Below, piece by piece: positions 9,404-17,089 of a stretch of 64,000 bases of DNA. The DNA lies in contig JAQTIE010000005.1 in assembly GCA_029433475.1 (NCBI GenBank), positions 115,778 to 179,777 on the forward strand. Reading direction: 5' to 3'. This DNA is from Neisseriaceae bacterium ESL0693 (GTDB lineage Bacteria > Pseudomonadota > Gammaproteobacteria > Burkholderiales > Neisseriaceae). The position numbers were made by a program, and so were the translations under genes. Numbering within the stretch: position 1 is the stretch's first letter; the number at the start of each line of letters is the position of its first letter. The notes below the pieces were generated by a model that was given only the letters and a program-made list of their open reading frames with translations, was not told the origin of the DNA and searched no databases.

Positions 9404-9432
9404 GAAAGATTGGCAAATTTTGCCAGTCTTTC
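9404..9432 (+). terminator. Hairpin terminator after small membrane gene
   Basis: Inverted repeat GAAAGA(T)TGGCAAA/TTTTGCCA(G)TCTTTC with one mismatch. It is very similar to the hairpin at 8541-8567. Confidence 0.65.
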
Positions 9433-9648
9433 CAGATAGATCTATATGATTAAAGAACGACAGTGTTATCTGATGTACATATCTCTGTTGGCCCATCACC
9501 TGCGATATTAAGGTTAGAGCCCATATATGAATTTATATTAGGTCTTATTTAATAAAATTATAAATTATATGTAGAATCATATAGATAAATTTAATACCTG
9601 ATATAATGGATGATTTCATCAATTTGAGCATCAAAAAGACAGGTCATA

Positions 9649-9807
9649 TTGAGAATAACCGTAACAATTGATGATGCTTTGTATGTTCAGGCATTGGAAA
9701 TGTCTGAGCCTGGAAAGGATAAAGCGGATATTTTCCGAGAAGCAATGAAAACATATGTCCGAATACAGGGAGATTGGCATTACTCGGAAGTCAGGTACCT
9801 ACGATGA
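9649..9807 (+). pseudogene. VapB-type ribbon-helix-helix antitoxin, frameshifted tail
   Basis: TTG 9649, with AGG 5 bases upstream, opens a 52-residue frame MRITVTIDDALYVQALEMSE followed by PGKDKADIFREAMKTYVR, a textbook VapB/MazE-like ribbon-helix-helix N-terminus (DNA binding and dimerisation). The toxin-binding tail is out of frame: after RIQ the expected tail (LGSQVPTMTSIPG) appears in another frame up to 9843. The pair with vapC at 9845 shows the usual antitoxin-toxin order. The antitoxin is probably non-functional for toxin binding, and the toxin is broken too. Confidence 0.65.
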
Positions 9808-9844
9808 CATCTATTCCTGGATGTGAGGGAGAGTCGGTAGCGTA

Positions 9845-9992
9845 ATGACTTTTGGTAGATATCTCTATTTGGATTGATTATTTTAGAAACCGCAATGATA
9901 AATTAATCCGCTTACTAAATCAGGCAATGGTTTTAAGCCATTTCATGATGTTGGCAGAAATAGCTTATGGCACTTTGTACATCATTGTTTAA
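9845..9992 (+). pseudogene. VapC PIN-domain toxin, truncated and frameshifted
   Basis: After ATG 9845 one extra T in a T-run (9850-9853) shifts the frame. Beyond it the DNA reads LVDISIWIDYFRNRNDKLIR then LLNQAMVLSHFMMLAEIAYG, a clear VapC start with the first PIN aspartate (VDISIWID) and the E of the second acidic site, ending at a TAA at 9990-9992. Only about 48 of roughly 130 residues remain. VapC proteins are RNases, often cutting initiator tRNA. This copy cannot be active. Confidence 0.7.
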
Positions 9993-10209
9993 ACAGATTT
10001 CAGAAGACGAAAACATATCAGGCATATCAAGCAGAAAACGTTTAACCTATTTTTTATACGCGACAAATTCATTATTTTCGATATCGATAAACTTATTAAA
10101 TAAACTATTGAATATAATATTTAAATATGAAAAAACATAAAACCTGAATTTATTAAAATAAAAAATCAATAATTTATATAATGCAAAGAAATAAGAATGA
10201 GGATTAGAA

Positions 10210-10491
10210 GTGAGAATGGATAAAAAGATTTTGACAGCGTGGTCTGAACCAGAGAATGAATCTAGCAGACGCGTGTATAAACGCTACTTTGTCATTCTTA
10301 AACAGACTGAGCTGGCTGGAAAAATTATCCTTACAGGTTTGGTCATGGCCTGTATGGCCATATTTGTAGCGGTTTTGTTTAAAAAAGATTTCGAGCAGAT
10401 TATTTTTACAGATAGATCAGTGCTTGCTTGTATATATGACAATAATACTGATCGCATTATTAGTGTTGAGAAACTTAAAAAGGGGGGATAA
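10210..10491 (+). CDS. Small single-pass membrane protein, unknown
   Basis: A 93-residue frame from GTG 10210 (6-7 bases after GAGG) or ATG 10216. A hydrophilic N-terminus (LTAWSEPENESSRRVYKRYF) precedes one hydrophobic helix at about residues 38-58 (IILTGLVMACMAIFVAVLF) and a charged tail (DRSVLACIYDNNTDRIISVE). Such bitopic proteins are common in conjugation loci, but I do not recognise this one. Its stop overlaps the ATG of the next small frame (TAATG), suggesting a former operon. Confidence 0.5.
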   Translation: MRMDKKILTAWSEPENESSRRVYKRYFVILKQTELAGKIILTGLVMACMAIFVAVLFKKDFEQIIFTDRSVLACIYDNNTDRIISVEKLKKGG

Positions 10492-10606
10492 TGTCCGACC
10501 AAAACCGTGATGTAACAGATATATCTTCAGAAAAACAGATAAGGTTGAAGAATCGCACTAGGAAGAACTGTCTGATAAAGATATGAAACTTTCAAAATTG
10601 GAGTAA
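10491..10606 (+). pseudogene. Short decayed gene coupled to the preceding one
   Basis: ATG 10491 overlaps the previous stop and follows GGGGGG. It reads MSDQNRDVTDISSEK, then coding character shifts frame to TDKVEESH (stop) EELSDKDMKLSKLE, ending at 10606. The acidic, hydrophilic product of about 37 residues is broken by a frameshift and a stop. Function unknown. Confidence 0.35.
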
Positions 10607-10608
10607 GA

Positions 10609-10848
10609 TTACATGACACCACTCACAGATGAGCTTTCCTGGGTATTTTCTGAAATTGTAAAACGCTTTTTATCACTGGTTTCAACAATCTGATAGAGTA
10701 TTTCTTTAGTAAGAAATTGATTATGTTTATTAGTTTGTGCAACTAAATATTCAATATTAACCCAACCATCTGAATCTAAATGTATACCAATAGATTCCGA
10801 CTGATGTCTTAAGACGTAACTCAGAAATTTACTCAGCTCGTTTAAATT
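10609..10848 (-). pseudogene. kptA: RNA 2'-phosphotransferase (KptA/Tpt1) N-terminal fragment
   Basis: The minus strand carries 79 codons without interruption: NLNELSKFLSYVLRHQSESI, GIHLDSDGWVNIEYLVAQ, EILYQIVETSDKKRFTISEN. This is the N-terminal winged-helix half of KptA, with its hallmark SKFLSYVLRH and the TSDKKRF segment. The catalytic ADP-ribosyltransferase-like C-terminal half is replaced by a short unrelated tail (SSSVSGVM, stop at 10609-10611). No start codon is present at the 5' end. KptA removes splice-junction 2'-phosphates from RNA via NAD. In bacteria it is sporadic and often mobile. This copy is dead. Confidence 0.75.
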
Positions 10849-10897
10849 TTTATGTATTAATAATATATTTTTAATTATATCAAAAGATTTAATTAAA

Positions 10898-10928
10898 AAC
10901 AGGCTATTATCAATGATAATAGCCTGTT
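10898..10928 (-). terminator. Rho-independent terminator of the 10941-11324 gene
   Basis: A perfect 14-bp inverted repeat (AACAGGCTATTATC with a 3-base loop), followed on the minus strand by TTTTAATT. It sits 13 bases past the stop of the leftward gene. Confidence 0.8.
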
Positions 10929-10940
10929 ATATATAATAAT

Positions 10941-11324
10941 CTACGCGGTTTCACTCAGCCGGATATCAACTGCCTGATGCAGAATCCGGTCAACACTGGC
11001 ACTTAGTCCACCAATCAAAGTAAACAAATGCCCTGCCAGTTGCAACATCTGATCATGGTCAACCAGAGGATTGGTGTCTATTTCCTGTTGCTGAATGGTT
11101 TGTCTTTCCAGCAGTAGTTTACCCATGGTTTCGGCCATTTGATTAAATACTACCCCTGCCTGAATACAATCACCAATGACCAGATTCAGATCACGAGAAT
11201 CTAAATATTGTCGTTTCTCATCTGGCAATAAATCAGTATTAAGTATAAGGGAGATCAGCTGATGGTTGTGTAACAGACTGGCGGTAGCATCGTAGTATTG
11301 GGTATCAAAGGTGAGTTTATGCAT
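10941..11324 (-). CDS. Conserved-looking hypothetical protein, soluble
   Basis: A 127-residue protein from ATG 11324 with a GAGGTAGG ribosome region just upstream and a strong terminator behind it, so it is very likely expressed. It appears largely alpha-helical: ATASLLHNHQLISLILNTDL, DCIQAGVVFNQMAETMGKLL and LAGHLFTLIGGLSASVDRIL are amphipathic. No signal peptide, cysteine motif or known domain is visible. I do not recognise it. Confidence 0.6.
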   Translation of the reverse strand: MHKLTFDTQYYDATASLLHNHQLISLILNTDLLPDEKRQYLDSRDLNLVIGDCIQAGVVFNQMAETMGKLLLERQTIQQQEIDTNPLVDHDQMLQLAGHLFTLIGGLSASVDRILHQAVDIRLSETA

Positions 11325-11398
11325 GGCCTACCTCACCGTCAACCAATGAAGTATGCAGCAATGAATTCAAGTGAAAATAAAATGAATAATACAATGAA

Positions 11399-11629
11399 CT
11401 ATGCACAGATTGCATAAAATAGGGATATGAACTGCTCTGACGTGATGTCATAGTAATGCCTTCTTTCTGGTTCAATTAATCTCCTTATTGCTTCTAAACA
11501 ATAATGGAGATGGACAAATGGCAAGGTTAGAAGGCTGGCAGAAAGAAACCAGTAGGCGCAAGGCCTCCCTGCCATTGCCCACCATAATAAAGTGAACCAA
11601 TAGCATGCAGATAAAAACACCACACTCAT
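11399..11629 (-). CDS. Possible small membrane protein
   Basis: A 76-residue frame from ATG 11629 with a very hydrophobic first half (FLSACYWFTLLWWAMAGRPC, YWFLSASLLTLPFVHLHY; two possible membrane helices) and a charged tail EAIRRLIEPERRHYYDITSE. No convincing ribosome site precedes it, and no homologue is recognised, so it may be chance or a remnant. Confidence 0.3.
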   Translation of the reverse strand: MSVVFLSACYWFTLLWWAMAGRPCAYWFLSASLLTLPFVHLHYCLEAIRRLIEPERRHYYDITSEQFISLFYAICA

Positions 11630-12248
11630 TAAAAAATGAGGTGGATTATCTGTCTTTCTGAAAACAGCCTTCTAAAGCTGATTGCTGAATTGACAGCAAC
11701 GCCAGTATCTTGCCTTGGGTTCTGATGGTTGTCAATCATACTCATACATAATATGCGGAATATTATTATATTAATTTATATAAACGCTTTATTTACTGGT
11801 TGATGACTAACAAATATCAACTGAATCATTGAATATTAATGATCTGACAATATGGCTGTTTCAATAATAGGCTTTCCCTGCTGATGTTCAATATTCTATT
11901 TATGTTTTCTAAGGATGAAGTGTTGAGATTTAAGTGAATGCAAAAGGTAATAATACCGGCTGTTTCAGAGGATGGCTGTCTGGGTGTGATTCATGCATGT
12001 TATTTAAATATTGTAATAATTTATATTAAATATAATCGATGAATCGATGATTATGATGGCCGGAAACGAACGGGCGGCAAAATTATATTTTGAAACGATA
12101 TATTGAAGGTGTTTTCATCAATAACCGGATATGGTTTGGTCTCTGTTTTATACAGATAAGAGCCATCAGCATTAATGAATTCGGATTCAATAATGGTTTG
12201 AATGTGTGTTTATGATGAGGCCAGATCATCAGGCCGCATTATAAAAGT
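11630..12248. other. Spacer with one decayed coding fragment
   Basis: No intact gene. On the minus strand from about 12208 to 12051 a frame reads IQTIIESEFINADGSYLYKT then ETKPYPVIDENTFNISFQN and IILPPVRFRPS with a stop. This looks like the natural C-terminus of a lost protein (unrecognised). The rest is AT-rich and featureless to me. Confidence 0.35.
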
Positions 12249-12277
12249 GGCTTTCAAGTCTGTTGTTGCTGAAAGCC
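12249..12277 (-). terminator. Hairpin terminator downstream of the rhodanese gene
   Basis: Inverted repeat GGCTTTCA/TGAAAGCC (8 bp, 13-base loop), followed on the minus strand by ACTTTTAT. It lies 32 bases past the stop of the leftward rhodanese gene. Confidence 0.5.
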
Positions 12278-12308
12278 GTCTTTAATGCATGATTTCGGTC
12301 TATGATTG

Positions 12309-12635
12309 TCAATAGGTAGGCACGGAAGCATCAATCTGGCGTGACCAGGCGTCAATGCCGCCTTCCAGACTATACAATTGCTCAAATCCCACTTCTTGTA
12401 AGAATAAGGCCACCTGCATGCTGCGCATACCACGATGGCAATACACGACAATGGGTTTATCGTCAGGTAGTTCATTATGGCGTAAAGGGATCAGATTCAT
12501 GCTGATGTGGGTATGGTGGGGCAGTGAAGCAATACGCACTTCATTGCCTTCGCGTACATCCAGTAGCACAAAATCACGGTTTTGCTGTTGCCATTCATGC
12601 AATTGTTGCGGGCTTAGTGTTTTTATATTTTTCAT
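12309..12635 (-). CDS. Single-domain rhodanese-like sulfurtransferase
   Basis: A 108-residue protein, the length of GlpE-type single-domain rhodaneses. The CDC25-like start LDVREGNEVRIASLPHHTHI and the active-site loop YCHRGMRS with Cys66 as the persulfide carrier are intact, followed by LQEVGFEQLYSLEGGIDAW. Rhodaneses move sulfane sulfur to thiol or cyanide acceptors in the cytoplasm; the partner here is unknown. It appears to be monocistronic. Confidence 0.92.
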   Translation of the reverse strand: MKNIKTLSPQQLHEWQQQNRDFVLLDVREGNEVRIASLPHHTHISMNLIPLRHNELPDDKPIVVYCHRGMRSMQVALFLQEVGFEQLYSLEGGIDAWSRQIDASVPTY

Positions 12636-12891
12636 GTCATTATTTTAAGGGTCAGTATTCAATTCAATAGCCATCATGCCGATGTTGATAGTTAAAAAGT
12701 CATCGGTTTTGATGATCCGCAAGTAAACCATACCGCAGATAAAATCTGAATTCAAGATTATCGGGGTATTCTTTTGTTTTAAGTTTTAAAACGGGCGAGC
12801 TTGTCTGGTGGTAATGATCCGGACTGGTGCGCGCTTATTTGGCCGATACGCGATAAAACAAGGTTCGGTAACCGTGGTTTCATTCAGCCGG

Positions 12892-13122
12892 CTAATTTTT
12901 ACGCCGCCATTGTCCTTGTTTGTCTTTCTGATACTCATTTTCTACCGCAGCCCAGGCTACCCGAAAGGCGATTACTTCTGGTGTTTCATGATCTCGCCGT
13001 TTGGCCGGGTTCTGATATTCTTCAAAAGCGTGGTTAAAGGCTTCCCGAAAAATATCTTGTGCGTGTTCGGGTAAAACATGACGTACATTTACCGGTAAAT
13101 CGGCACGTGTTGCATAAGGCAT
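12892..13122 (-). CDS. chaB: ChaB family protein
   Basis: A 76-residue protein beginning MPYATRADLPVNVRHVLPEH and containing EAFNHAFEEY and RVAWAAVENEYQKD, the ChaB signature throughout. The E. coli protein is annotated as a regulator of the cation antiporter ChaA, but the biochemical role is not established. No chaA is visible nearby. It stands alone, about 160 bases downstream (on the minus strand) of the methyltransferase gene. Confidence 0.9.
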   Translation of the reverse strand: MPYATRADLPVNVRHVLPEHAQDIFREAFNHAFEEYQNPAKRRDHETPEVIAFRVAWAAVENEYQKDKQGQWRRKN

Positions 13123-13283
13123 TTTATGGCTCCTTAATCAACGGGTATTAAATCAGTTCTGCAATGTCTGTATGATTCATACAGTGATTGCCTGAGTGAT
13201 TAAATTAGCTGATTTTGGTTTTAAATGCAAGTATTTAGCGATTGGTGCCGATCAGATAAAATCCGGTGGTGTCGGCGGTTTAC

Positions 13284-13940
13284 TTAAAATCGAAACGCGG
13301 AGGGCTGTTGTACGGCCAGGCTATGCAAGGCGGGAACGACGGTTTCAAATAATACGGTTTCTTTCAGCTCTTTGCCTGTACGCTCGAAACGTTTGGCCAG
13401 CATAACGGGCGCTTCGCCAATAATGGCTACCAGCCGGCCACCATCAGCCAGTTGATCAATCACGGTTTGGGGTAATTCGGGTACGGAGCCGCCCAGATAA
13501 ATGGCGTTAAAAGGTGCGCCGGTGATTTTGTCGGCCAGTCCGTCTGCGGTTTCGTAATGCACATTGTCGATGCATAAACCGGTCAATGCTGTGTGGGCAA
13601 ATTGCTGTTGTTGCGGATCGATATCAACGGTGGTGACGCTGGCGGCCATTTTGGCCAGAATTGCAGTGGCGTAACCGGAGCCTGTGCCGATTTCCAGTAC
13701 TTTGTCTTTCGGGGTCAGTTCCAGTGCCTGAATCAGTCTGGCCACGATTTTCGGTTCCAGCATGGCGCCGCCATTGGCCAGGGTCAATGCCTGATCGGCG
13801 TAGGCAATGCCTTGTTGTTGTGGTAATACAAAGTGTTCGCGTGGAATATCGGACAAAACATCCAGTAAATCAAAATTGAGAACATCCCAAGGCCGGATTT
13901 GTTGCTCAACCATATTGAAACGGGCGGTATTAAAATCCAT
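13284..13940 (-). CDS. Protein-L-isoaspartate O-methyltransferase-like SAM methyltransferase
   Basis: A 218-residue protein of PCMT fold. It has an N-terminal MVEQQIRPWDV, the REHFVLP segment, and SAM motif I VLEIGTGSGYA at residues 81-91, followed by TVDIDPQQQQFA. In true repair PCMTs the segment before motif I carries a QTIS-type catalytic motif. Here it reads ANGGAMLEPKI, so isoaspartyl repair activity is doubtful. This subgroup is common in alpha- and betaproteobacteria under the PCMT name. It is transcribed leftward from a long spacer shared with tpiA. Confidence 0.85.
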   Translation of the reverse strand: MDFNTARFNMVEQQIRPWDVLNFDLLDVLSDIPREHFVLPQQQGIAYADQALTLANGGAMLEPKIVARLIQALELTPKDKVLEIGTGSGYATAILAKMAASVTTVDIDPQQQQFAHTALTGLCIDNVHYETADGLADKITGAPFNAIYLGGSVPELPQTVIDQLADGGRLVAIIGEAPVMLAKRFERTGKELKETVLFETVVPALHSLAVQQPSAFRF

Positions 13941-14503
13941 GTATTGCTCCGAAATATGGACATCAGCTAAAAATAAAGATGTCTTATCAGTAAATTGTGA
14001 AAAATGCTGTATGTTACATCATGCCGGCAATGACGGTGTGTAGCATACAAACAGGAAAACTATTATAAGGTATTATAAAACCATTTATAACTACTCGGGT
14101 AATACATGTGTGGTTAGTATTGCGGGCGGGCAGCTGATGTTCTTTTATACGGGGCATCGGTATGCTGTCTTGAATGATGCCCAATGTATCAAGGGTATGT
14201 TCTGGCAGGGTAGGTGAAATGATTCAGATCGGGGTGATCAGTCTGTGAAATGCTTATTCAGAGGCGGCCATTGAAAACCGGTTTGATTGGTAATGCATTT
14301 TGCCTGGGGTGTACAGGCTTTTGACTGACTGAATTTTTATGGTGGTCAGGTGCGCTTATTCAGGAAAATTCAGTTACAATGCGGGCTGATTGTCCGGGCA
14401 GACCAATCCTGTGACTAAGACTTGGTTGCTGGTGTTTCAAATTTGTCTGGATTATTCTGTGTCTGAAATGATCATCAAAACCGTAAACGATGAAGGGAAT
14501 TTT
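13941..14503. other. Spacer between divergent methyltransferase and tpiA
   Basis: About 560 bases. A frame in phase with tpiA extends upstream to 14390, but its extra 38 residues are not conserved TIM sequence, so I treat it as leader. A GAAGGGAA ribosome site at 14492-14499 supports ATG 14504. No other gene or repeat seen. Confidence 0.5.
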
Positions 14504-15265
14504 ATGTGGCAGCAAAAATGGGTATTGGGTAACTGGAAAATGAACGGGCGTCAGTACGCCAATCAAGCTCTGCTTACCGAATTATCCCAGAGTGCCAATG
14601 AAAATCCGCACGTTTACAGTGGTATTGCGGTGCCGGCGGTTTACACTGCACAGGCGCTGGCGTGTGCGGCGGGTAGTGCACTGGCCATCGGGGTGCAGGA
14701 CGTGAGCCGATTTGCTGATGATGGTGCTTTTACTGGTGAAATCAGTGCTGCGATGTTTGCCGATATCGGTGTGGCTTTTGCTTTGATTGGTCATTCAGAA
14801 AGACGGCAGTATTTTCAGGAAGATAATGCTGTATTGGTGCAAAAATTACGTCATTGTCAGGCCGCGCAGCTTTTGCCGGTTTTGTGTGTGGGCGAGACTC
14901 TTGACCAGCGCGAAGCGGGGCAGGCAGAGGCGGTTGTGGCGGCTCAGCTGGCTCTTTTGGCCGATTTATCATGGCAGCATGTGGCCATTGCTTATGAACC
15001 TGTCTGGGCGATTGGCACGGGTAAAATTCCTACTACTGCCCAGATTGCACAGATGCATGGTTTTATTTACCGGCAAATCTTGTCTTTATGCGGCGAAGAT
15101 GTTAAAATCCGCGTCCTTTATGGCGGTAGTGTGAATGCAACCAATGCGGCCGAAATTCTGGCTGTAGATCATGTTGATGGTGCCCTGGTTGGCGGTGCCT
15201 CTTTGCATGCCGATAGTTTTGCCGCCATTATACAGGCAGCCTGCGCGCCTTTACCTAAAAGTTGA
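14504..15265 (+). CDS. tpiA: Triosephosphate isomerase
   Basis: A 253-residue enzyme that interconverts dihydroxyacetone phosphate and glyceraldehyde 3-phosphate. The catalytic set is complete: Asn10 and Lys12 in GNWKMNG, His97 in IGHSERR, Glu165 in AYEPVWAIGTG, and the phosphate-gripping loop after it, with a GGSVN segment near the end. The start at ATG 14504 matches the family length and has a strong ribosome site. The stop is 4 bases before the secG start, and a tRNA-Leu follows, an arrangement known from Neisseria. Confidence 0.97.
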   Translation: MWQQKWVLGNWKMNGRQYANQALLTELSQSANENPHVYSGIAVPAVYTAQALACAAGSALAIGVQDVSRFADDGAFTGEISAAMFADIGVAFALIGHSERRQYFQEDNAVLVQKLRHCQAAQLLPVLCVGETLDQREAGQAEAVVAAQLALLADLSWQHVAIAYEPVWAIGTGKIPTTAQIAQMHGFIYRQILSLCGEDVKIRVLYGGSVNATNAAEILAVDHVDGALVGGASLHADSFAAIIQAACAPLPKS

Positions 15266-15269
15266 CGTC

Positions 15270-15632
15270 ATGGAAGCATTTAAGACTCTTATTTTAATTA
15301 TTAATATTTTTTCGGCATTAAGCGTTATTGTGCTGGTGCTGTTGCAGCAAGGCAAAGGTGCCGATGCGGGTGCGGCTTTTGGTTCAGGCAGTGCCCAAGG
15401 GGTGTTTGGTGCCGCTGGTAATGCCAATTTTTTAAGCCGCAGTACTGCTATTGGCGCTACTGTGTTTTTTGCCACTTGTCTGGCTTTGGGCTATATTTCC
15501 ACTCATGCTAAAACGGGGCTGGATTTCAGTGATGTTAAATCACAGCCGGCCGCAGTGGTACAAAGTGTACCTGCCAGCGCGCCTGCGGCCAGTCCTGCCA
15601 AGCCAGCACCCAAGCCCGTGATTCCGGAGTAG
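15270..15632 (+). CDS. secG: Preprotein translocase subunit SecG
   Basis: A 120-residue protein. ATG 15270 lies 4 bases after the tpiA stop, implying co-transcription. Two membrane helices (about residues 6-24 and 55-73) flank the conserved cytoplasmic loop LLQQGKGADAGAAFGSG and the GNANFLSRSTA segment, the SecG hallmark. The C-terminal tail is a low-complexity Ala/Pro region, common in betaproteobacterial SecG. SecG assists SecA cycling at the SecYEG channel. Confidence 0.95.
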   Translation: MEAFKTLILIINIFSALSVIVLVLLQQGKGADAGAAFGSGSAQGVFGAAGNANFLSRSTAIGATVFFATCLALGYISTHAKTGLDFSDVKSQPAAVVQSVPASAPAASPAKPAPKPVIPE

Positions 15633-15657
15633 TACACAGGAATCAATACAGTTTATT

Positions 15658-15743
15658 GCCGACATGGTGAAATTGGTAGACACGCCATCTTGAGGGGGTG
15701 GTGACCCTAGGTCGTACGAGTTCAAGTCTCGTTGTCGGCACCA
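15658..15743 (+). tRNA. tRNA-Leu (anticodon GAG)
   Basis: An 86-base class II tRNA with encoded CCA. The acceptor stem GCCGACA pairs with TGTCGGC. The anticodon stem CCATC/GGTGG holds the loop TTGAGGG with GAG at 15692-15694. A long variable arm typical of leucine tRNA follows, and the T-arm is CGAGTTCAAGTCTCG. It lies 25 bases after secG and is followed by a terminator, so it may be part of the tpiA-secG transcript. Confidence 0.96.
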
Positions 15744-15806
15744 TACAATGTAGTAGTGTCAATGTGTTATAAAATATTTGTTTTATGTTGTGACACTTTG
15801 ATTGAT

Positions 15807-15857
15807 AAAATCGGTTGAAACAGGCCTTGATAGGGCTTGTTTCAGCCGATTTTTTTG
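15807..15857 (+). terminator. Strong terminator after tRNA-Leu
   Basis: A long inverted repeat (AAATCGGTTGAAACAGGCC against GGCTTGTTTCAGCCGATTT, 2-3 mismatches or wobbles), followed by seven Ts. Confidence 0.85.
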
Positions 15858-16118
15858 TCATGATGCCGATGATATCAGCTATTGGGTCATCAGGATAATA
15901 TGATTATCTGACAATATGATGATAATCGCAGGCAGAAATGCTGTTGTTTTAAGTCTGCTGTCAATAAGCGGGTGCCATGCGCTGGTGTTGTGTCTGTTGT
16001 TTTAAAACCGTTGCCTTAAAACAGTTGTTGCCGGATATGGCATAAAAATTATTTTTTTATGAAACTGGTATCTGCTGGCAATAGGGTAACGGTTTTGCTT
16101 TTATCGCTTCGCTATGCT

Positions 16119-16499
16119 TTATTTTCTCTGATCCGTATATTTGTGCATGTCTTGTGTTAGCCAGGCCTGAATAACGTTCAGAATATAATGTTGTTGCTCG
16201 GCGCTTAATTCCTGGCCTTCTGCAATCTGGTGCCATTTTTGCAAACAGTGACGGCAACAGGTGGCTGTGGCGTGTTGGGCGATAAATACCGGATGGCCTT
16301 TCCATGGCGTTTGTTTACCGTCATTTTTAGGCATAGCTGGCGCCAGCCGCTGACGGATAAAATCGGCGGCATGACTCATAATGGTTGTCATGCCTTTGGT
16401 TTCTAAATAGCTACGTTCTTTGGGATAAAGTGTAAATTTGGCGCGAAAAGCAGATTGCTTCAGGCGCTGTAACATGATTTCAGGTGCAGCAAAAGACAT
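16119..16499 (-). CDS. DUF4186 family protein
   Basis: A 126-residue protein from ATG 16499 (an in-frame TTG at 16520 is possible). It fits the DUF4186 pattern: LKQSAFRAKFTL, YLETKGMTTIMSHAADFIRQ, RLAPAMPKNDGKQTPWKGHP and VFIAQHATATCCRHCLQKWH. The paired cysteines and histidines of the last block suggest metal binding, but no function is established for the family. It appears monocistronic. Confidence 0.85.
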   Translation of the reverse strand: MSFAAPEIMLQRLKQSAFRAKFTLYPKERSYLETKGMTTIMSHAADFIRQRLAPAMPKNDGKQTPWKGHPVFIAQHATATCCRHCLQKWHQIAEGQELSAEQQHYILNVIQAWLTQDMHKYTDQRK

Positions 16500-17089
16500 G
16501 GGAATTGAATAGATATCCAAGGATTAGGAATTGAATATTATAGGATATTCTCACTAGAAAAACTGTAAATGAAGTCTAATGATATTTATTGAATGGTATG
16601 CAACATCAGTTTTTCAGGGGATATTCTTTAAAGAGGGTGAGGGTGTGCCGGGTTTTGCCTATGCATTGAATGGTGTTATTGCAGGCAGAAGCGTGATATG
16701 AGTATCCGCCAGTTCGCTTGCCGCTGGTTACAAACGCTATATTGCCGATCAGCCGGTTGATTTTTGATGCATACTCAATGATGCGAATGAGCGGAGAGGG
16801 GGCAGTTTTTGCTGAATTAATGAGGAATGTTGATTAACGGCCAGACCTGAGTTTGATTTGCGTAGACATTAAGCTCGCAGCAGGCTATGGGTAAAATAAA
16901 GTGATTACTCTAAATAATGTTGTATCAATTGTATTTTTGTCTTAAAATTTGGCTCTGCCGCTGTCATTGAGACTTGAAAATGCAATACGCATGATTCTGG
17001 ACAGGCTGTTTTGTGGTTTAAATGCCAGACAGTCAGTGGGTTTTAGACAGGAATATTTAATCACCTCTTCTTTACATTCTGGATTTTTA
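16500..17089. other. Spacer upstream of fpr
   Basis: About 590 bases with no supported gene. A frame in phase with fpr reaches back to 16949, but its added N-terminus is not ferredoxin-reductase-like. No repeat or terminator seen. Confidence 0.45.
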
